Counted from the first letter of the stretch, positions 1-11,319 are shown. The stretch is DNA of 64,000 nucleotides from Eggerthella lenta DSM 2243 (GCF_000024265.1 NC_013204.1:1-64000), one strand, 5' to 3'. The notes: generated from the sequence alone by a model not told the origin. Numbers and translations: made by a program.

Positions 1-33
1 AAACGCTACAATGCCTTTGAATGTTGCTGAAAA

Positions 34-1182
34 ATGCTGAATATCGAATCTGAAAACGGAACACCATTGGACAACCAGATTGAAAAAGCAGATCATCAGG
101 ATGAAACCGCTGATGAAAACGTGGAGCCTTTCGACTACACGCATGTACACGCCGTAGCGCGCATCGCGCTGTATGACGATCTTCGCAGCGCCCCGCGCGT
201 GACGGAGATACACCCGGCGCCGACGGCTGAATTCATTGAAAGCCTTGCTTCGAAAATTTATGAACAGGCTAAAAACGCCGGAGGGACCATTCCGTACACC
301 GTCATCCGCGAAGTATCGGAAAACTTCATCCACGCGCGTTTCGCCGAGGCTACCGTGTCCATCCTGGACGAGGGCAATACCATCCGTTTCGCCGACCAGG
401 GCCCGGGCATACCTTATAAGGATCAAGCGCAGATCCCCGGGTTCACATCCGCCGTGGAGCCGATGAAACACTATATTCGCGGCGTGGGGTCGGGCTTGCC
501 CATCGTGAAAGAGTACCTCGATTTCTCGCACGGCACCATCACCATTGAGGACAACCTGGGAACAGGCGCCGTAGTGACCATCAGCCTACGTGCGGGCGAG
601 GCGACCGATATGCCGCCCGTCGACCAATCGAGCGCGCTTCACCCTGCATCCGCGCAACCATCGGCCATGGAACCCGCTTACCCGATGCACGAGGCGCCGC
701 AGCAGCTGCAGCAGCAGATTCCTCCCCAGCAGCCGATGCAGCAACCCGCCTACCCGGCGCAATACGGATACGCAAACCCACCGTATCCGCAGGAAGCCGC
801 GCCCGCACGACCGCCTTACGGTTACGAGCCCGAACCGCAGTACGCGCCCCCGCGCTATGCGCAGAATCCCTACGCGGCAGGCGCGCCCTACTATCCCCAG
901 CACGGTGCCCCGGCTCATCGCGCTCAGGGCATGGACATGCAAGCCCAGCATGCGATGGCGCCGCTTATCCCCCCGTTGTCGCAACGCGAGCGCGACTTCC
1001 TGCCCATCTTCCTGAGCGAAGGAGCCCTGGGAGTAACGGACCTGTCGCGTTTGACCGGCGTGCCGCAATCAAGCACGTACGTGGCGCTGTCGAAATTAGA
1101 GGAAGCCGGGCTTATCGAGAAAACGGTCGGACAGAAGCGCATTCTGACCGATCTGGGATACCACGTGGCAAATTCCCTATAA
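34..1182 (+). CDS. GHKL-ATPase / winged-helix protein upstream of dnaA
   Basis: The N-terminal half (about residues 40-190) is a histidine-kinase-like ATPase domain. An N-box (REVSENFIHARF), a G1 box (FADQGPGIP) and a G2 box (GVGSGLPIVKEY) are visible, but there is no dimerisation/phospho-acceptor helix. A Pro/Gln/Tyr-rich linker (about 205-310) follows, then a C-terminal winged helix of MarR/IclR type (about 315-382: LSQRERDFLPIF, LTGVPQSSTYVALSKLEEAGLIEK). This suggests an ATP-binding transcription regulator, or an anti-sigma-like kinase fused to a DNA-binding domain. It is co-oriented with dnaA and ends about 120 bp before it. The ATG at 34 has no clear Shine-Dalgarno sequence, so the true start could be further downstream. 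The function is inferred from the domains only. Confidence 0.8.
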   Translation: MLNIESENGTPLDNQIEKADHQDETADENVEPFDYTHVHAVARIALYDDLRSAPRVTEIHPAPTAEFIESLASKIYEQAKNAGGTIPYTVIREVSENFIHARFAEATVSILDEGNTIRFADQGPGIPYKDQAQIPGFTSAVEPMKHYIRGVGSGLPIVKEYLDFSHGTITIEDNLGTGAVVTISLRAGEATDMPPVDQSSALHPASAQPSAMEPAYPMHEAPQQLQQQIPPQQPMQQPAYPAQYGYANPPYPQEAAPARPPYGYEPEPQYAPPRYAQNPYAAGAPYYPQHGAPAHRAQGMDMQAQHAMAPLIPPLSQRERDFLPIFLSEGALGVTDLSRLTGVPQSSTYVALSKLEEAGLIEKTVGQKRILTDLGYHVANSL

Positions 1183-1188
1183 TCGGCC

Positions 1189-1223
1189 TTTACCCGGCTT
1201 CGATCTGTTAATACAATCGAAGC
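1189..1223 (+). promoter_or_regulatory. Putative dnaA promoter overlapped by an inverted repeat
   Basis: TTTACC (1189-1194), a 17-nt spacer and TACAAT (1212-1217) make a reasonable sigma-A promoter. An inverted repeat GCTTCGAT (1197-1204) / ATCGAAGC (1216-1223) lies across the -10 region. It could be an operator or a weak terminator of the upstream gene. Confidence 0.5.
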
Positions 1224-1259
1224 GGCGGCGGGTGGCGCCCGCTTGACGCACGAGAGAGA

Positions 1260-1275
1260 TGTTTCACGTGAAACA
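1260..1275. promoter_or_regulatory. parS site (exact)
   Basis: Exact TGTTTCACGTGAAACA, the 16-bp palindrome recognised by chromosomal ParB. It lies between the putative dnaA promoter and the dnaA start codon, in the 5' leader. Confidence 0.93.
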
Positions 1276-1305
1276 TTCGCGATGCCCCCATCAAGGAAGC
1301 AAGCT

Positions 1306-2868
1306 ATGAACAGCGAAAAACTCGAGCAGGTCTGGTCCGAAGTATGCGGCCAGGTGAAAAGCTACAACAATATCGATCCGTCGCAGATCAACGCGTTCTT
1401 CTCACGCCTGCATCCGCAGGCTATGAGCGACGGGTTCCTCATGATCACCGCGGACAACGACTTTATAAAGACATGGATCGAGCGTCATTATGTCGAGTTC
1501 ATCAAACGCGCGCTGAACGACCTGTACCACATGCCGTTCACCGTGATCATCGAAGTGGACATCACAGCCGCCGAGCCTCCCGCTCCGGCGCCTGCTCCTC
1601 CCGCCGCGCAGGCAGCCCCGGCGGCAACCATGGCGACGGCGGCAGAAACGCCTGCGCCCGTCAGCTCTCCGCAGCCCGCGCCGGCTCCTGCCGCGAATGC
1701 CGCAAGTTCGCCGCAAATCGACGCAGGCCGTCCCGAAGCGCATAGAGGGGCGGTAGGGGAAGAGGTCGCCGGCGTCGGCGCGAAACGAGAAATAGCGCTC
1801 GACGGCCCCGACAGCCCCGCGTCCACGCTTACGTTCGAGAACTTCGTCATCGGCGATTCGAACCGCATGGCGTACTCCATGGCCGTGGCCGTGGCCGAGA
1901 TGCCGGGCAAGGCGCACCTCAACCCGCTGTTCATCTACGGCAAGTCGGGTCTGGGGAAAACGCACCTCATGCGCGCCATCCAGAACTACATCAACGAGAC
2001 GATGCCGCAGCTTTCCACCATCTACGTGGACTCGGCCGAGCTGTTGAGCGACTACATGGAGGCCAGCGCGGCGCACGACAAGCAGAAATCCAGCTACAAG
2101 AACTTCAAGACGCGCTACGAGGAAGCCGACGTGCTGCTCATCGACGACGTCCAGTACCTGCAGGGCAAGAAGCAGACGCTCGACATCGTGTTCCAGATAT
2201 TCAACAAGCTGACCAGCCAGGGCCGCCAAGTGGTGCTGTCGGCCGACCGCGCGCCGAAGAACATCGACATCGACGAGCGCTACCGCAGCCGCTTCAACTC
2301 GGGCGGCACGTTCGACATCCAGCCCCCCGAGATCGAGACGAAGCTGGGCATCGTGAAAAGCTTCGTGGACGAGTACCGCGAGTCGGAAGGGTCGCACGAC
2401 TTCAACATCCCCGACGACATCCAGATGTACATCGCGGAAAGCTCCAGCTCGAACATCCGCGAGCTGAAGAGCGCCGTCACGAAGGTGATCTACCAGATGA
2501 CGTTCTTCAACCAGCCCGACCTCAAGCTGGACGACGTGCGCACGCTGCTGGAGAACCACTTCACCGGCGGCCCTTCGAAGCGCCTCACCATCGCCGACAT
2601 TCAAAAGGAAGTGGAGAACTTCTACAAGGTGAGCCACGCCGACCTCGTGGGCAAGAAGCGCACGCGCAACATCATCTACGCGCGCCAGATAGCCATATAC
2701 CTGTGCCGCCAGATGCTCGACCTGCCGTTCAACGACATCGGCAAGAAGTTCAACCGCGACCACTCCACCGTAATGTACTCGGTGACCAACGTCGAGGAGA
2801 AGATGAAGGAGAACCGCGAGCTGCGCGAGGAGCTGGAAGCGCTGCGCGGGCTCATCAACGAGATGTAG
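1306..2868 (+). CDS. dnaA: Chromosomal replication initiator DnaA
   Basis: DnaA binds DnaA boxes and opens oriC. Domain I is N-terminal, followed by an unusually Ala/Pro-rich domain II (about residues 85-155). The AAA+ domain III has Walker A GKSGLGKTHL (near residue 212) and Walker B LLIDDVQYL. Domain IV carries the signature RDHSTVMYSV. The start is the ATG at 1306, preceded by AAGGAAG at 1294-1300. An in-frame TTG at 1243 would translate the parS site and is rejected. The length of 520 aa is slightly long for the family because of the linker. dnaN follows after an intergenic region that probably contains oriC. Confidence 0.98.
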   Translation: MNSEKLEQVWSEVCGQVKSYNNIDPSQINAFFSRLHPQAMSDGFLMITADNDFIKTWIERHYVEFIKRALNDLYHMPFTVIIEVDITAAEPPAPAPAPPAAQAAPAATMATAAETPAPVSSPQPAPAPAANAASSPQIDAGRPEAHRGAVGEEVAGVGAKREIALDGPDSPASTLTFENFVIGDSNRMAYSMAVAVAEMPGKAHLNPLFIYGKSGLGKTHLMRAIQNYINETMPQLSTIYVDSAELLSDYMEASAAHDKQKSSYKNFKTRYEEADVLLIDDVQYLQGKKQTLDIVFQIFNKLTSQGRQVVLSADRAPKNIDIDERYRSRFNSGGTFDIQPPEIETKLGIVKSFVDEYRESEGSHDFNIPDDIQMYIAESSSSNIRELKSAVTKVIYQMTFFNQPDLKLDDVRTLLENHFTGGPSKRLTIADIQKEVENFYKVSHADLVGKKRTRNIIYARQIAIYLCRQMLDLPFNDIGKKFNRDHSTVMYSVTNVEEKMKENRELREELEALRGLINEM

Positions 2869-3160
2869 CGTACGCGCGTTCGGCGGAAAGATGACTGAAA
2901 CATGACTGACAAGTTGCCGAAAAGCGGTGCAACCCTATGGAAAGATAATAAAAGCGATAATTGATGTTGAGGGAGGGCGCTCGGTCTGCACGATCGATTC
3001 AGGAAGAATTCCAAGGGTTGACATGCGATAACGTAGGTTTTCCACATTTCCACCGCCCTTATTATTACAACTATTAAAACCTTAGATATATTAGAGAAGA
3101 TCAAGAGCAAAGAGCAAAACCCGAAAACCCGCATTCATACGTCATGCCGATCATACGCAA
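2869..3160. other. Probable oriC (dnaA-dnaN intergenic region)
   Basis: The 362-bp dnaA-dnaN gap carries no gene. It holds one good DnaA box, TTTTCCACA at 3038-3046, followed by a degenerate one (TTTCCACC, 3047-3054). An AT-rich stretch at about 3058-3098 could be the DNA-unwinding element. The position is classic for oriC, but the number of recognisable DnaA boxes is low. Part of the origin may therefore lie upstream of dnaA or outside the window. Confidence 0.5.
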
Positions 3161-3176
3161 TGTTTCACGTGAAACA
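3161..3176. promoter_or_regulatory. parS site (exact), overlapping the dnaN promoter
   Basis: Exact TGTTTCACGTGAAACA. A TATAAT hexamer lies at 3187-3192. With a 17-nt spacer the -35 position falls on TTCACG (3164-3169) inside the parS, so ParB loading could occlude dnaN transcription. Confidence 0.92.
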
Positions 3177-3186
3177 TTCGAACCTC

Positions 3187-3192
3187 TATAAT
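3187..3192 (+). promoter_or_regulatory. dnaN -10 element
   Basis: Consensus TATAAT 39 bp upstream of the dnaN start codon. Its -35 region coincides with the parS palindrome at 3161-3176. Confidence 0.5.
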
Positions 3193-3230
3193 GACGGCAG
3201 CGCTCGCTGCTTCTAGAGAAAGGGAACGTC

Positions 3231-4331
3231 TTGAAATTCAGCATCAACCAATCGGAATTGCAGAACGCGTTGTCCGTGGTGCTCAAGGGCATCGCAACCC
3301 GATCGACGCTTCCCATTCTGTCGGGCATCTACCTCGACGCGCACGACGACACCCTTACGCTTCAAGCGACCGACCTCGAGCTGTCCATCCAGTACTCGGT
3401 TGCGGCGCTCATCGAGGAGACGGGCAAGGCCGTGGTTCCCGGCAAGCTGTTCTCCGAGATCGTGAAGAACCTGCCCGACGCAGCCGTGCACGTGGCAGCC
3501 GAGGACGACTCGGCGGTCATCACGTGCGACACGGCGTCGTTCTCCATCAAGACGCTCGACGCGGAGGACTTCCCCGGATTCCCTCACGTGGACGTGCAGC
3601 AGGAGGTGTCCATCCCCTTCACGCAGTTCGCTTCCATGGTGAAGCGCGTGGCGCGCGTGGTGTCGAAGGACGAGAGCCGCGCCATACTCACGGGCGTGCT
3701 GATCACGCTCGAGGACACCACGCTCAAGATGGTGGCCACCGACTCGTATCGCCTCGCCATCACCGAGGCCGAGCTTCCCGAATCCAGCGCCGAGGAGTTC
3801 CAGGCGGTCATCGCGGGATCGTTCTTGCAGGAGATATCTTCGCTGCCGCGCTCGGAGGACGACCTCAAGCTGGCGCTGGCTGAGAACCAGATCGTCGTCA
3901 CGTACCATGACACCGTATTCATCAACCGCCGCCTGGAAGGCAACTTCCCGAACTACCGCCAGCTGCTGCCCGATTCCTACGCCACGCGCGTGAGCATGGA
4001 CGTGGGGCACCTCGTGGCCGGCGTGAAGCGCACGTCGCTGCTGGGGCAGACCAGCTCGCCGGTGCGCTTCGCCATCAACATGGCGTCGCAGACCGTGCAG
4101 CTGTCCGCCGTGGCGCAGGACGTGGGCTCGGCCCAGGAGACGCTGTCGTGCGAGGGCGAAGGCGAGGACGTGGAGATCGCTTTCAACTACGCCTACGTGT
4201 TGGACGGGCTGTCCTCGGTGAGCACCGACAACGTGTTCCTCGAAGTGCAGTCGTCCATGAAGCCCGGCATCTTCAAAGCTGACGAGGGCGAGAACTTCCT
4301 GTACCTCGTCATGCCCGTGCGCATCGCGTAA
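3231..4331 (+). CDS. dnaN: DNA polymerase III beta subunit (sliding clamp)
   Basis: The ring-shaped processivity clamp tethers the replicative polymerase to DNA. The 366-aa length is standard for three clamp folds. Family features include the N-terminus MKFSINQSELQNALS, the internal GVLITLEDTTLKMVATDSYRLA and the C-terminal YLVMPVRI. Translation starts at TTG (3231) after an AGAAAGGGA ribosome-binding site; the protein begins exactly where the family does. recF follows 18 bp downstream in the usual origin cluster. Confidence 0.98.
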   Translation: MKFSINQSELQNALSVVLKGIATRSTLPILSGIYLDAHDDTLTLQATDLELSIQYSVAALIEETGKAVVPGKLFSEIVKNLPDAAVHVAAEDDSAVITCDTASFSIKTLDAEDFPGFPHVDVQQEVSIPFTQFASMVKRVARVVSKDESRAILTGVLITLEDTTLKMVATDSYRLAITEAELPESSAEEFQAVIAGSFLQEISSLPRSEDDLKLALAENQIVVTYHDTVFINRRLEGNFPNYRQLLPDSYATRVSMDVGHLVAGVKRTSLLGQTSSPVRFAINMASQTVQLSAVAQDVGSAQETLSCEGEGEDVEIAFNYAYVLDGLSSVSTDNVFLEVQSSMKPGIFKADEGENFLYLVMPVRIA

Positions 4332-4349
4332 GGACGCGCGCGGCATATC

Positions 4350-5612
4350 GTGGATCTGGCCATCGCCCATATCTCGTTTCTGAACTTCCGCAGCTACGAG
4401 GCGTTCGATCTCGACGGCATCGGTCCGCTCACGGTGCTCGTGGGTCCGAACGCCGCGGGGAAGACGAACGTCGTCGAGGGAATAGGCCTGCTGACGGCGC
4501 AATCGTCGTTTCGACATGCGCCCGTCGACCAATTGGTGCGCGCCGGGGCTCCCTTCGCGCGCTTGACGGCCGACGTCACCGACGGCAGCCGTCAGCTTGA
4601 GCTGGCGGTACAGATGGCCGAGGGCAAGAAGAAGCACCTGCTGAACGGGAAGCCCAAGCGCACAGCCGACCTGAAGGGCCTCGTACCGTCCGTGACGTTC
4701 ACGCCCGACGACCTGGAGCTGGCGAAAGGGGCCATGTCGGTGCGCCGCGCCGCGCTGGACGCGCTGGGCTCGCAGCTGTCGGCCAACCACTACCTCATCC
4801 GGCGCGATTACGAGAAGGTGCTGCGCCACAAGAACCGCCTGCTGAAGGACGAGGCGCCGGCTGCGCTGGTGGGGGCGATGAACGAGACGCTGGTCACGTG
4901 CGGCGCGCAGCTTTCGTGCTACCGCGCCGCGCTGTTCGAGAAGCTGGCGGCTTCGATGGCGTCGTACTACGCTGAGATCACCGACGGGCATGAGCGGCTG
5001 GACGCGGGCTTCGTCCCTTCGTGGGAAGAGCACGATCCCCTTTCGTTCGCCACGCGCACGTTCGGGCGCGACGAGGCGCGCGAGGCGCTGGCGGATGCGC
5101 TTGCGCGCCGCGGCGGCGAGGAGCGCGTGCGAAAGCGGGCGCTCGTGGGCCCGCATGCCGACCGCATCGAGTTCTTCATCGACGGCAAGAACGCCGCCCT
5201 GTTCGGCAGCCAGGGGCAGCAGCGTTCGGTGGTGCTGGCGTTCAAGCTGGCCGAGGCCACGCTGATCCAGGACATTTTGCGCCAAAAGCCGGTGCTGCTG
5301 CTGGACGACGTGATGAGCGAGCTGGACGCCGCGCGCCGCCGCGCGCTGGTGGCGTTCATCTCGGGCGACATCCAGACGTTCATCACCACGACGAACCTCG
5401 CCTACTTCGACGACGACCTGCTGGGCGGCGCTCGCATCGTAGAGCTGGAGAAACCGCGCAAAACCGGCGAAATGCCTGACGAGGATCGAATGTTTCACGT
5501 GAAACATTCGCCGATCGACGCGCAACCGGCGCGCGGGGAGGCCGAAGAGCGCGACGGGCAGCCGTCCGATCCGGCCGAACAACCTTCGGCGCGAATCGAG
5601 GGGGACTCATGA
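4350..5612 (+). CDS. recF: Recombination mediator RecF
   Basis: SMC-like ATPase that loads RecA at gaps together with RecO/RecR. Walker A is GPNAAGKTNVVEGIGLL (near residue 34). The ABC signature region FGSQGQQRSVVLAFKLAEA and Walker B PVLLLDDVMSELD are present. The start is GTG at 4350. The C-terminus is extended by about 40 hydrophilic residues after the conserved fold. This tail contains MFHVKH, the translation of an exact parS site at 5491-5506, so the extension probably exists because a ParB site was absorbed into the reading frame. Its TGA overlaps the next start (ATGA), which indicates translational coupling. Confidence 0.96.
   Translation: MDLAIAHISFLNFRSYEAFDLDGIGPLTVLVGPNAAGKTNVVEGIGLLTAQSSFRHAPVDQLVRAGAPFARLTADVTDGSRQLELAVQMAEGKKKHLLNGKPKRTADLKGLVPSVTFTPDDLELAKGAMSVRRAALDALGSQLSANHYLIRRDYEKVLRHKNRLLKDEAPAALVGAMNETLVTCGAQLSCYRAALFEKLAASMASYYAEITDGHERLDAGFVPSWEEHDPLSFATRTFGRDEAREALADALARRGGEERVRKRALVGPHADRIEFFIDGKNAALFGSQGQQRSVVLAFKLAEATLIQDILRQKPVLLLDDVMSELDAARRRALVAFISGDIQTFITTTNLAYFDDDLLGGARIVELEKPRKTGEMPDEDRMFHVKHSPIDAQPARGEAEERDGQPSDPAEQPSARIEGDS
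5491..5506. promoter_or_regulatory. parS site (exact) inside recF
   Basis: Exact TGTTTCACGTGAAACA within the 3' end of recF, read in frame as (R)MFHVKH. Confidence 0.92.
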
Positions 5613-6184
5613 GGAAGCTGGGCGAGAGCATCAACGAGCTGATGGCCGCGCTGGCCGCCGGCGACGACGCGTCGCGCAAGGCGCAGCGCGCCGCCGCCGT
5701 GAACGTGGCGTGGCGCAACGCGGTGGAGGCCGTGTACAAGGATGCCGCGCAGATGGTGCTCGACCACGTGAACGCCGTGTACATCATGGCCGCCGACGAG
5801 GTGGTGAAGGGCGCGACGACGAAGGCGTCGCATACGGGCACGGGCGCGCAGCTGGTGGTGTACGCCGACGACAGCCTCATCCGCTCGGATCTCGATGCGC
5901 GCCAAGAGTTCCTCAAGATGAAGTTGAAAGAACAAGGCGAGCACGTGGAGACGTTCAAGATCCTGCCTTCGCGCTTCGAAATGAAGGCTCGCCATCCCTT
6001 CCGCCGCGCGGAAGAGGACGGTGCCGTCGAGCGCGCTGCGCGCGCGAGTCGCGAGGAAACCCCGCGCACGCCTTTGTCGCCCGAAGAGGAAGCTGCTCTC
6101 GAAGCCAGCGTGGGGGCGGTGGAAAGTCCCACGGTCCGCAGGGCGCTCGAGAGGGCGATACGTGCCGATAAAAATCGCATTTAG
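5609..6184 (+). CDS. DUF721 / DciA-like protein
   Basis: The first about 120 residues match the DUF721 family: an N-terminal helix, NVAWRNAVEAVY, and the surface-like strands GAQLVVYADDSLIRSDLDARQ. In other bacteria this family includes DciA, the ancestral loader/partner of the DnaB helicase, and actinobacterial members sit in the same dnaA-gyrB cluster. The C-terminal 70 residues are charged and probably disordered. It overlaps recF by 4 bp. A helicase-loading role is inferred from family and position; dnaB is 27 kb away in this window. Confidence 0.8.
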   Translation: MRKLGESINELMAALAAGDDASRKAQRAAAVNVAWRNAVEAVYKDAAQMVLDHVNAVYIMAADEVVKGATTKASHTGTGAQLVVYADDSLIRSDLDARQEFLKMKLKEQGEHVETFKILPSRFEMKARHPFRRAEEDGAVERAARASREETPRTPLSPEEEAALEASVGAVESPTVRRALERAIRADKNRI

Positions 6185-6266
6185 CGGTTCGATGCGAAAA
6201 ATAATGATCGAATACGAGATCGCGGCTCGTACGGCTTCTAAAACCCTTCATACTTGATGGATTTTA

Positions 6267-8302
<2,036 letters not shown>

Positions 8303-8373
8303 CGTTCTGGTGGTCTGACGACCGCCGGAATACCTCGCTGACTTACTACGCCAACCTGTAAGGTAGGAGATTT

Positions 8374-11172
8374 ATGGCAGACAACAACGATTCTTTCGAC
8401 GAGTTCTTGAATCGCGCCGAAGAGGATTACGACGCGGGCGACATCGAAGCGGCCGAGGCCGGCGACGAAGACGACGTGCTGAACGACGTCGAGGGCGGTG
8501 AGGACGAGTCGCGCCCCGGCGCGTTCGTGTCCGAGGAGAACAAGGCGCGCTCGCTGATCGACATGTCGTCGATCGCGAACCCGCACGGCTCCATCGTCGA
8601 AGGCGCCAACGGCGGCGAGGGCACCATCGTGCGCTCCGCCTACCTCGGCAAGGAGATGCAGACGTCGTTCCTGGAATACGCCATGAGCGTCATCGTCTCG
8701 CGCGCCCTGCCGGACGTGCGCGACGGCTTGAAGCCGGTTCACCGCCGCATCCTGTACGCCATGAACGAGTCCGGCTACACGCCGAACCGCCCGCACATGA
8801 AATCGGCCCGTACGGTCGGCGACGTCATCGGCAAGTACCACCCGCACGGCGACTCCGCCGTGTACGACACGATGGTGCGCTTGGCCCAGCCGTTCTCGAT
8901 GCGCGTGCCGCTGGTGGACGGCCACGGCAACTTCGGCTCCATCGACGGCGACGGCGCGGCGGCCATGCGTTACACCGAGTCCCGTCTGGACAAGGTGGCC
9001 ATGGAGCTGCTGCGCGACCTGGACAAGGAAACGGTCGACTTCCAGCCCAACTACGACGAGAGCCTCGAAGAGCCCACGGTTCTTCCCGCGCGCTTCCCCA
9101 ACCTGCTGGTGAACGGCTCGCAGGGCATCGCCGTGGGCATGGCCACGAACATCCCGCCGCACAACCTGGGCGAGACCATCGACGCCACGTGCCTCATGCT
9201 GGACAACCCCGACGTCACCACCGAAGAGCTGATGAAGGCGCTGCCCGGCCCGGACTTCCCCACTGGCGGCATAATCATGGGCAAGAAGGGCATCCGCGAC
9301 GCGTACGAGACGGGCCGCGGCTCGCTGACCGTGCGCGCGAAGTGCAAGGTGGAAGAGGGCAAGAACGGCCGCAGCTCCATCGTGGTCACCGAGATCCCCT
9401 ACCAGGTGAACCGCCAGCGCCTGCTGGAAAAGCTGGGCGAGCTGGTGCGCGAGAAGAAGCTGCCCGAGATCAGCAACATCCACGACGGCGCCGACCGCCA
9501 CGGCATCGACATCATCATCGACCTCAAGAAGGACGCCATCCCGCAGGTGGTGCTGAACAAGCTGTACAAGCACACGCAGCTGCAGGTGGGCTTCGGCGTG
9601 ATCATGCTGTCGCTGGTGGACGGCGCGCCGCGCGTGCTTTCGCTGAAGGAGATGCTGCACTACTACATCGCGCACCAGGAAGAGGTCATCGTCCGCCGTA
9701 CGCGCTACGAGCTGGCGAAGGCCGAGGAGCGCGCGCACATCCTCGAAGGCTTGATCATCGCGCTGGACAACATCGACGAGGTCATCCACATCATCCGCTC
9801 GTCGCAGACCGACAAGGAAGCGGCCGAGCGCATGACCGAGCGCTTCGGCCTGACCGACAAGCAGACCGCCGCCATCCTCGAAATGCGCCTGCGCCGCCTG
9901 ACCGGCTTGGAGCATCAGAAGATCGAGGACGAGTTGAAGGAGCTGCTGGAGAAGATCGCGTACTTCAAGCGCGTCCTGTCCGACGACCAGCTGGTGCACG
10001 ACATCATCAAAGAGGAGCTGTCCGAGGTCAAGAAGAAGTTCGGCAGCCCCCGCCGCACGCTCTTGTCCGAGGCGGCCAAGGATCTCGATGTCGAGGATCT
10101 CATCGCCGAGGAGAGCATGGTCGTCACGATGACGAAGGCCGGCTACGTGAAGCGCCTGCCCGTGGCCACCTACCGCCAGCAGAAGCGCGGCGGCAAGGGC
10201 ATGTCGGGCGTGAACCTCAAGGACAACGACTACGTCGAGCACCTGTTCGTGGCGTCGACGCACTCCTACATGCTGTTCTTCTCCACGAAGGGCAAGGTGT
10301 ACCGCCTGAAGGTGTACGAGCTGCCCGAGGCGTCGCGCCATGCGCGCGGCACGGCCATCGTGAACCTGCTGCCGCTTGAGAAGGGCGAGACCATCTCGGC
10401 CGTCATCGCGACGAAGGACTTCCCGTCCGACGAGTACCTCATGTTCGCCACCGAGCACGGCATGGTGAAGAAGACGTCGATGGACCTGTACGACCGCACG
10501 CGCCGCGACGGCCTGATCGCCATCAGCCTGAAGGACAACGACCGCCTCATTTCGGTGAAGCGCGTGGCTCCGGGCGAGAAGGTGCTCATGGTGTCCAGCG
10601 CAGGCAAGGCCATCATGTGGGACGAGGGCGAAGTACGTGCCATGGGCCGCGACACCATGGGCGTGCGCGGCATGAACGTGCCGCCCATCGCCAAGGTGCT
10701 GGGCATGGAGATCGCGCAGCCCGATACCGACCTGTTCGTCATCACCGAGAAGGGCTACGGCAAGCGCACCCCCATCGCCGAGTACCCCGAGCACCATCGC
10801 GGCGGCCAGGGCGTGTTCACCATCACGATGACCGAGAAGAAGGGCCTGCTGGCCGTCATGAAGATCGTCGCCGAAGACGACGAGATCATGATTATGTCCG
10901 AGGAAGGCGTGTGCGTGCGCACCCCGGTGTCGGGCATCTCCGAGCTCGGCCGTTCCACGCAGGGCGTGTGCGTGATGAAGACGGCCGACAAGGACCGCGT
11001 GACCGCAGTGGCCATCTCCAGCCGAGGCAAGAAGAAGAAAGCCTCCGGCGCGCAGGTGGAAGGCGAGGAGCTGGACGAGAACGCCATCGATGAGCTTGAA
11101 GACGGCGCCGAAGGCACCGCCGAGATCGAGAGCGTCGAAGAAGCAGAGAACGCGGAAGGCGACGAAGAGTAG
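8374..11172 (+). CDS. gyrA: DNA gyrase subunit A
   Basis: Breakage-reunion subunit of gyrase. The active-site tyrosine is Y200 ([10 protein letters not shown]). The quinolone-resistance region reads [10 protein letters not shown] with Ser161 and Asp165, equivalent to the wild-type Ser83 and Asp87 of E. coli. The C-terminal beta-pinwheel repeats follow, including the GyrA-box-like [11 protein letters not shown]. The protein has an acidic N-terminal extension of about 85 residues and an acidic C-terminal tail of about 40, both outside the usual fold, giving 932 aa. The start is ATG at 8374 after AAGGTAGGAGA. Confidence 0.98.
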   Translation: MADNNDSFDEFLNRAEEDYDAGDIEAAEAGDEDDVLNDVEGGEDESRPGAFVSEENKARSLIDMSSIANPHGSIVEGANGGEGTIVRSAYLGKEMQTSFLEYAMSVIVSRALPDVRDGLKPVHRRILYAMNESGYTPNRPHMKSARTVGDVIGKYHPHGDSAVYDTMVRLAQPFSMRVPLVDGHGNFGSIDGDGAAAMRYTESRLDKVAMELLRDLDKETVDFQPNYDESLEEPTVLPARFPNLLVNGSQGIAVGMATNIPPHNLGETIDATCLMLDNPDVTTEELMKALPGPDFPTGGIIMGKKGIRDAYETGRGSLTVRAKCKVEEGKNGRSSIVVTEIPYQVNRQRLLEKLGELVREKKLPEISNIHDGADRHGIDIIIDLKKDAIPQVVLNKLYKHTQLQVGFGVIMLSLVDGAPRVLSLKEMLHYYIAHQEEVIVRRTRYELAKAEERAHILEGLIIALDNIDEVIHIIRSSQTDKEAAERMTERFGLTDKQTAAILEMRLRRLTGLEHQKIEDELKELLEKIAYFKRVLSDDQLVHDIIKEELSEVKKKFGSPRRTLLSEAAKDLDVEDLIAEESMVVTMTKAGYVKRLPVATYRQQKRGGKGMSGVNLKDNDYVEHLFVASTHSYMLFFSTKGKVYRLKVYELPEASRHARGTAIVNLLPLEKGETISAVIATKDFPSDEYLMFATEHGMVKKTSMDLYDRTRRDGLIAISLKDNDRLISVKRVAPGEKVLMVSSAGKAIMWDEGEVRAMGRDTMGVRGMNVPPIAKVLGMEIAQPDTDLFVITEKGYGKRTPIAEYPEHHRGGQGVFTITMTEKKGLLAVMKIVAEDDEIMIMSEEGVCVRTPVSGISELGRSTQGVCVMKTADKDRVTAVAISSRGKKKKASGAQVEGEELDENAIDELEDGAEGTAEIESVEEAENAEGDEE

Positions 11173-11197
11173 AAAACAGCCTCCAGCGTAACCTTGA

Positions 11198-11234
11198 ATG
11201 CCCCGCCTCGCATCCTGCGAAGCGGGGCATTTCT
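11198..11234 (+). terminator. Rho-independent terminator after gyrA
   Basis: ATGCCCCGC (11198-11206) pairs with GCGGGGCAT (11222-11230), with an inner TCGCA/TGCGA stem, followed by TTTCTT. It ends the gyrBA unit. Confidence 0.85.
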
Positions 11235-11252
11235 TGTCGTGAGAGCCCGCAA

Positions 11253-11319
11253 GCGGGCGGCCAGCAGGCCGCCCCTACGGCGTGCGATCCCTCGTAGGGG
11301 CGGCCTGCTGACCGCCCGC
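11253..11319. repeat. Long GC-rich inverted repeat, possible interspersed element
   Basis: Two 27-bp arms (11253-11279 and 11293-11319) are complementary with one mismatch around a 13-bp loop. The core reads CGTAGGGGCGGCC. It lies in the 413-bp gap between gyrA and the MATE gene, and its form resembles REP-like extragenic palindromes. Confidence 0.65.

Noticed and set aside
1243-1305. N-terminal extension of DnaA from TTG 1243
   Set aside because: It would translate the parS palindrome and has no good ribosome-binding site; ATG 1306 has one and matches the family start.
3213-5582. 789-codon ORF on the minus strand across dnaN and recF
   Set aside because: Shadow of well-supported genes in high-GC DNA. 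Composition is Arg/His/Leu/Val-rich, no domain is recognisable, and its MFHVKH is the parS translation.
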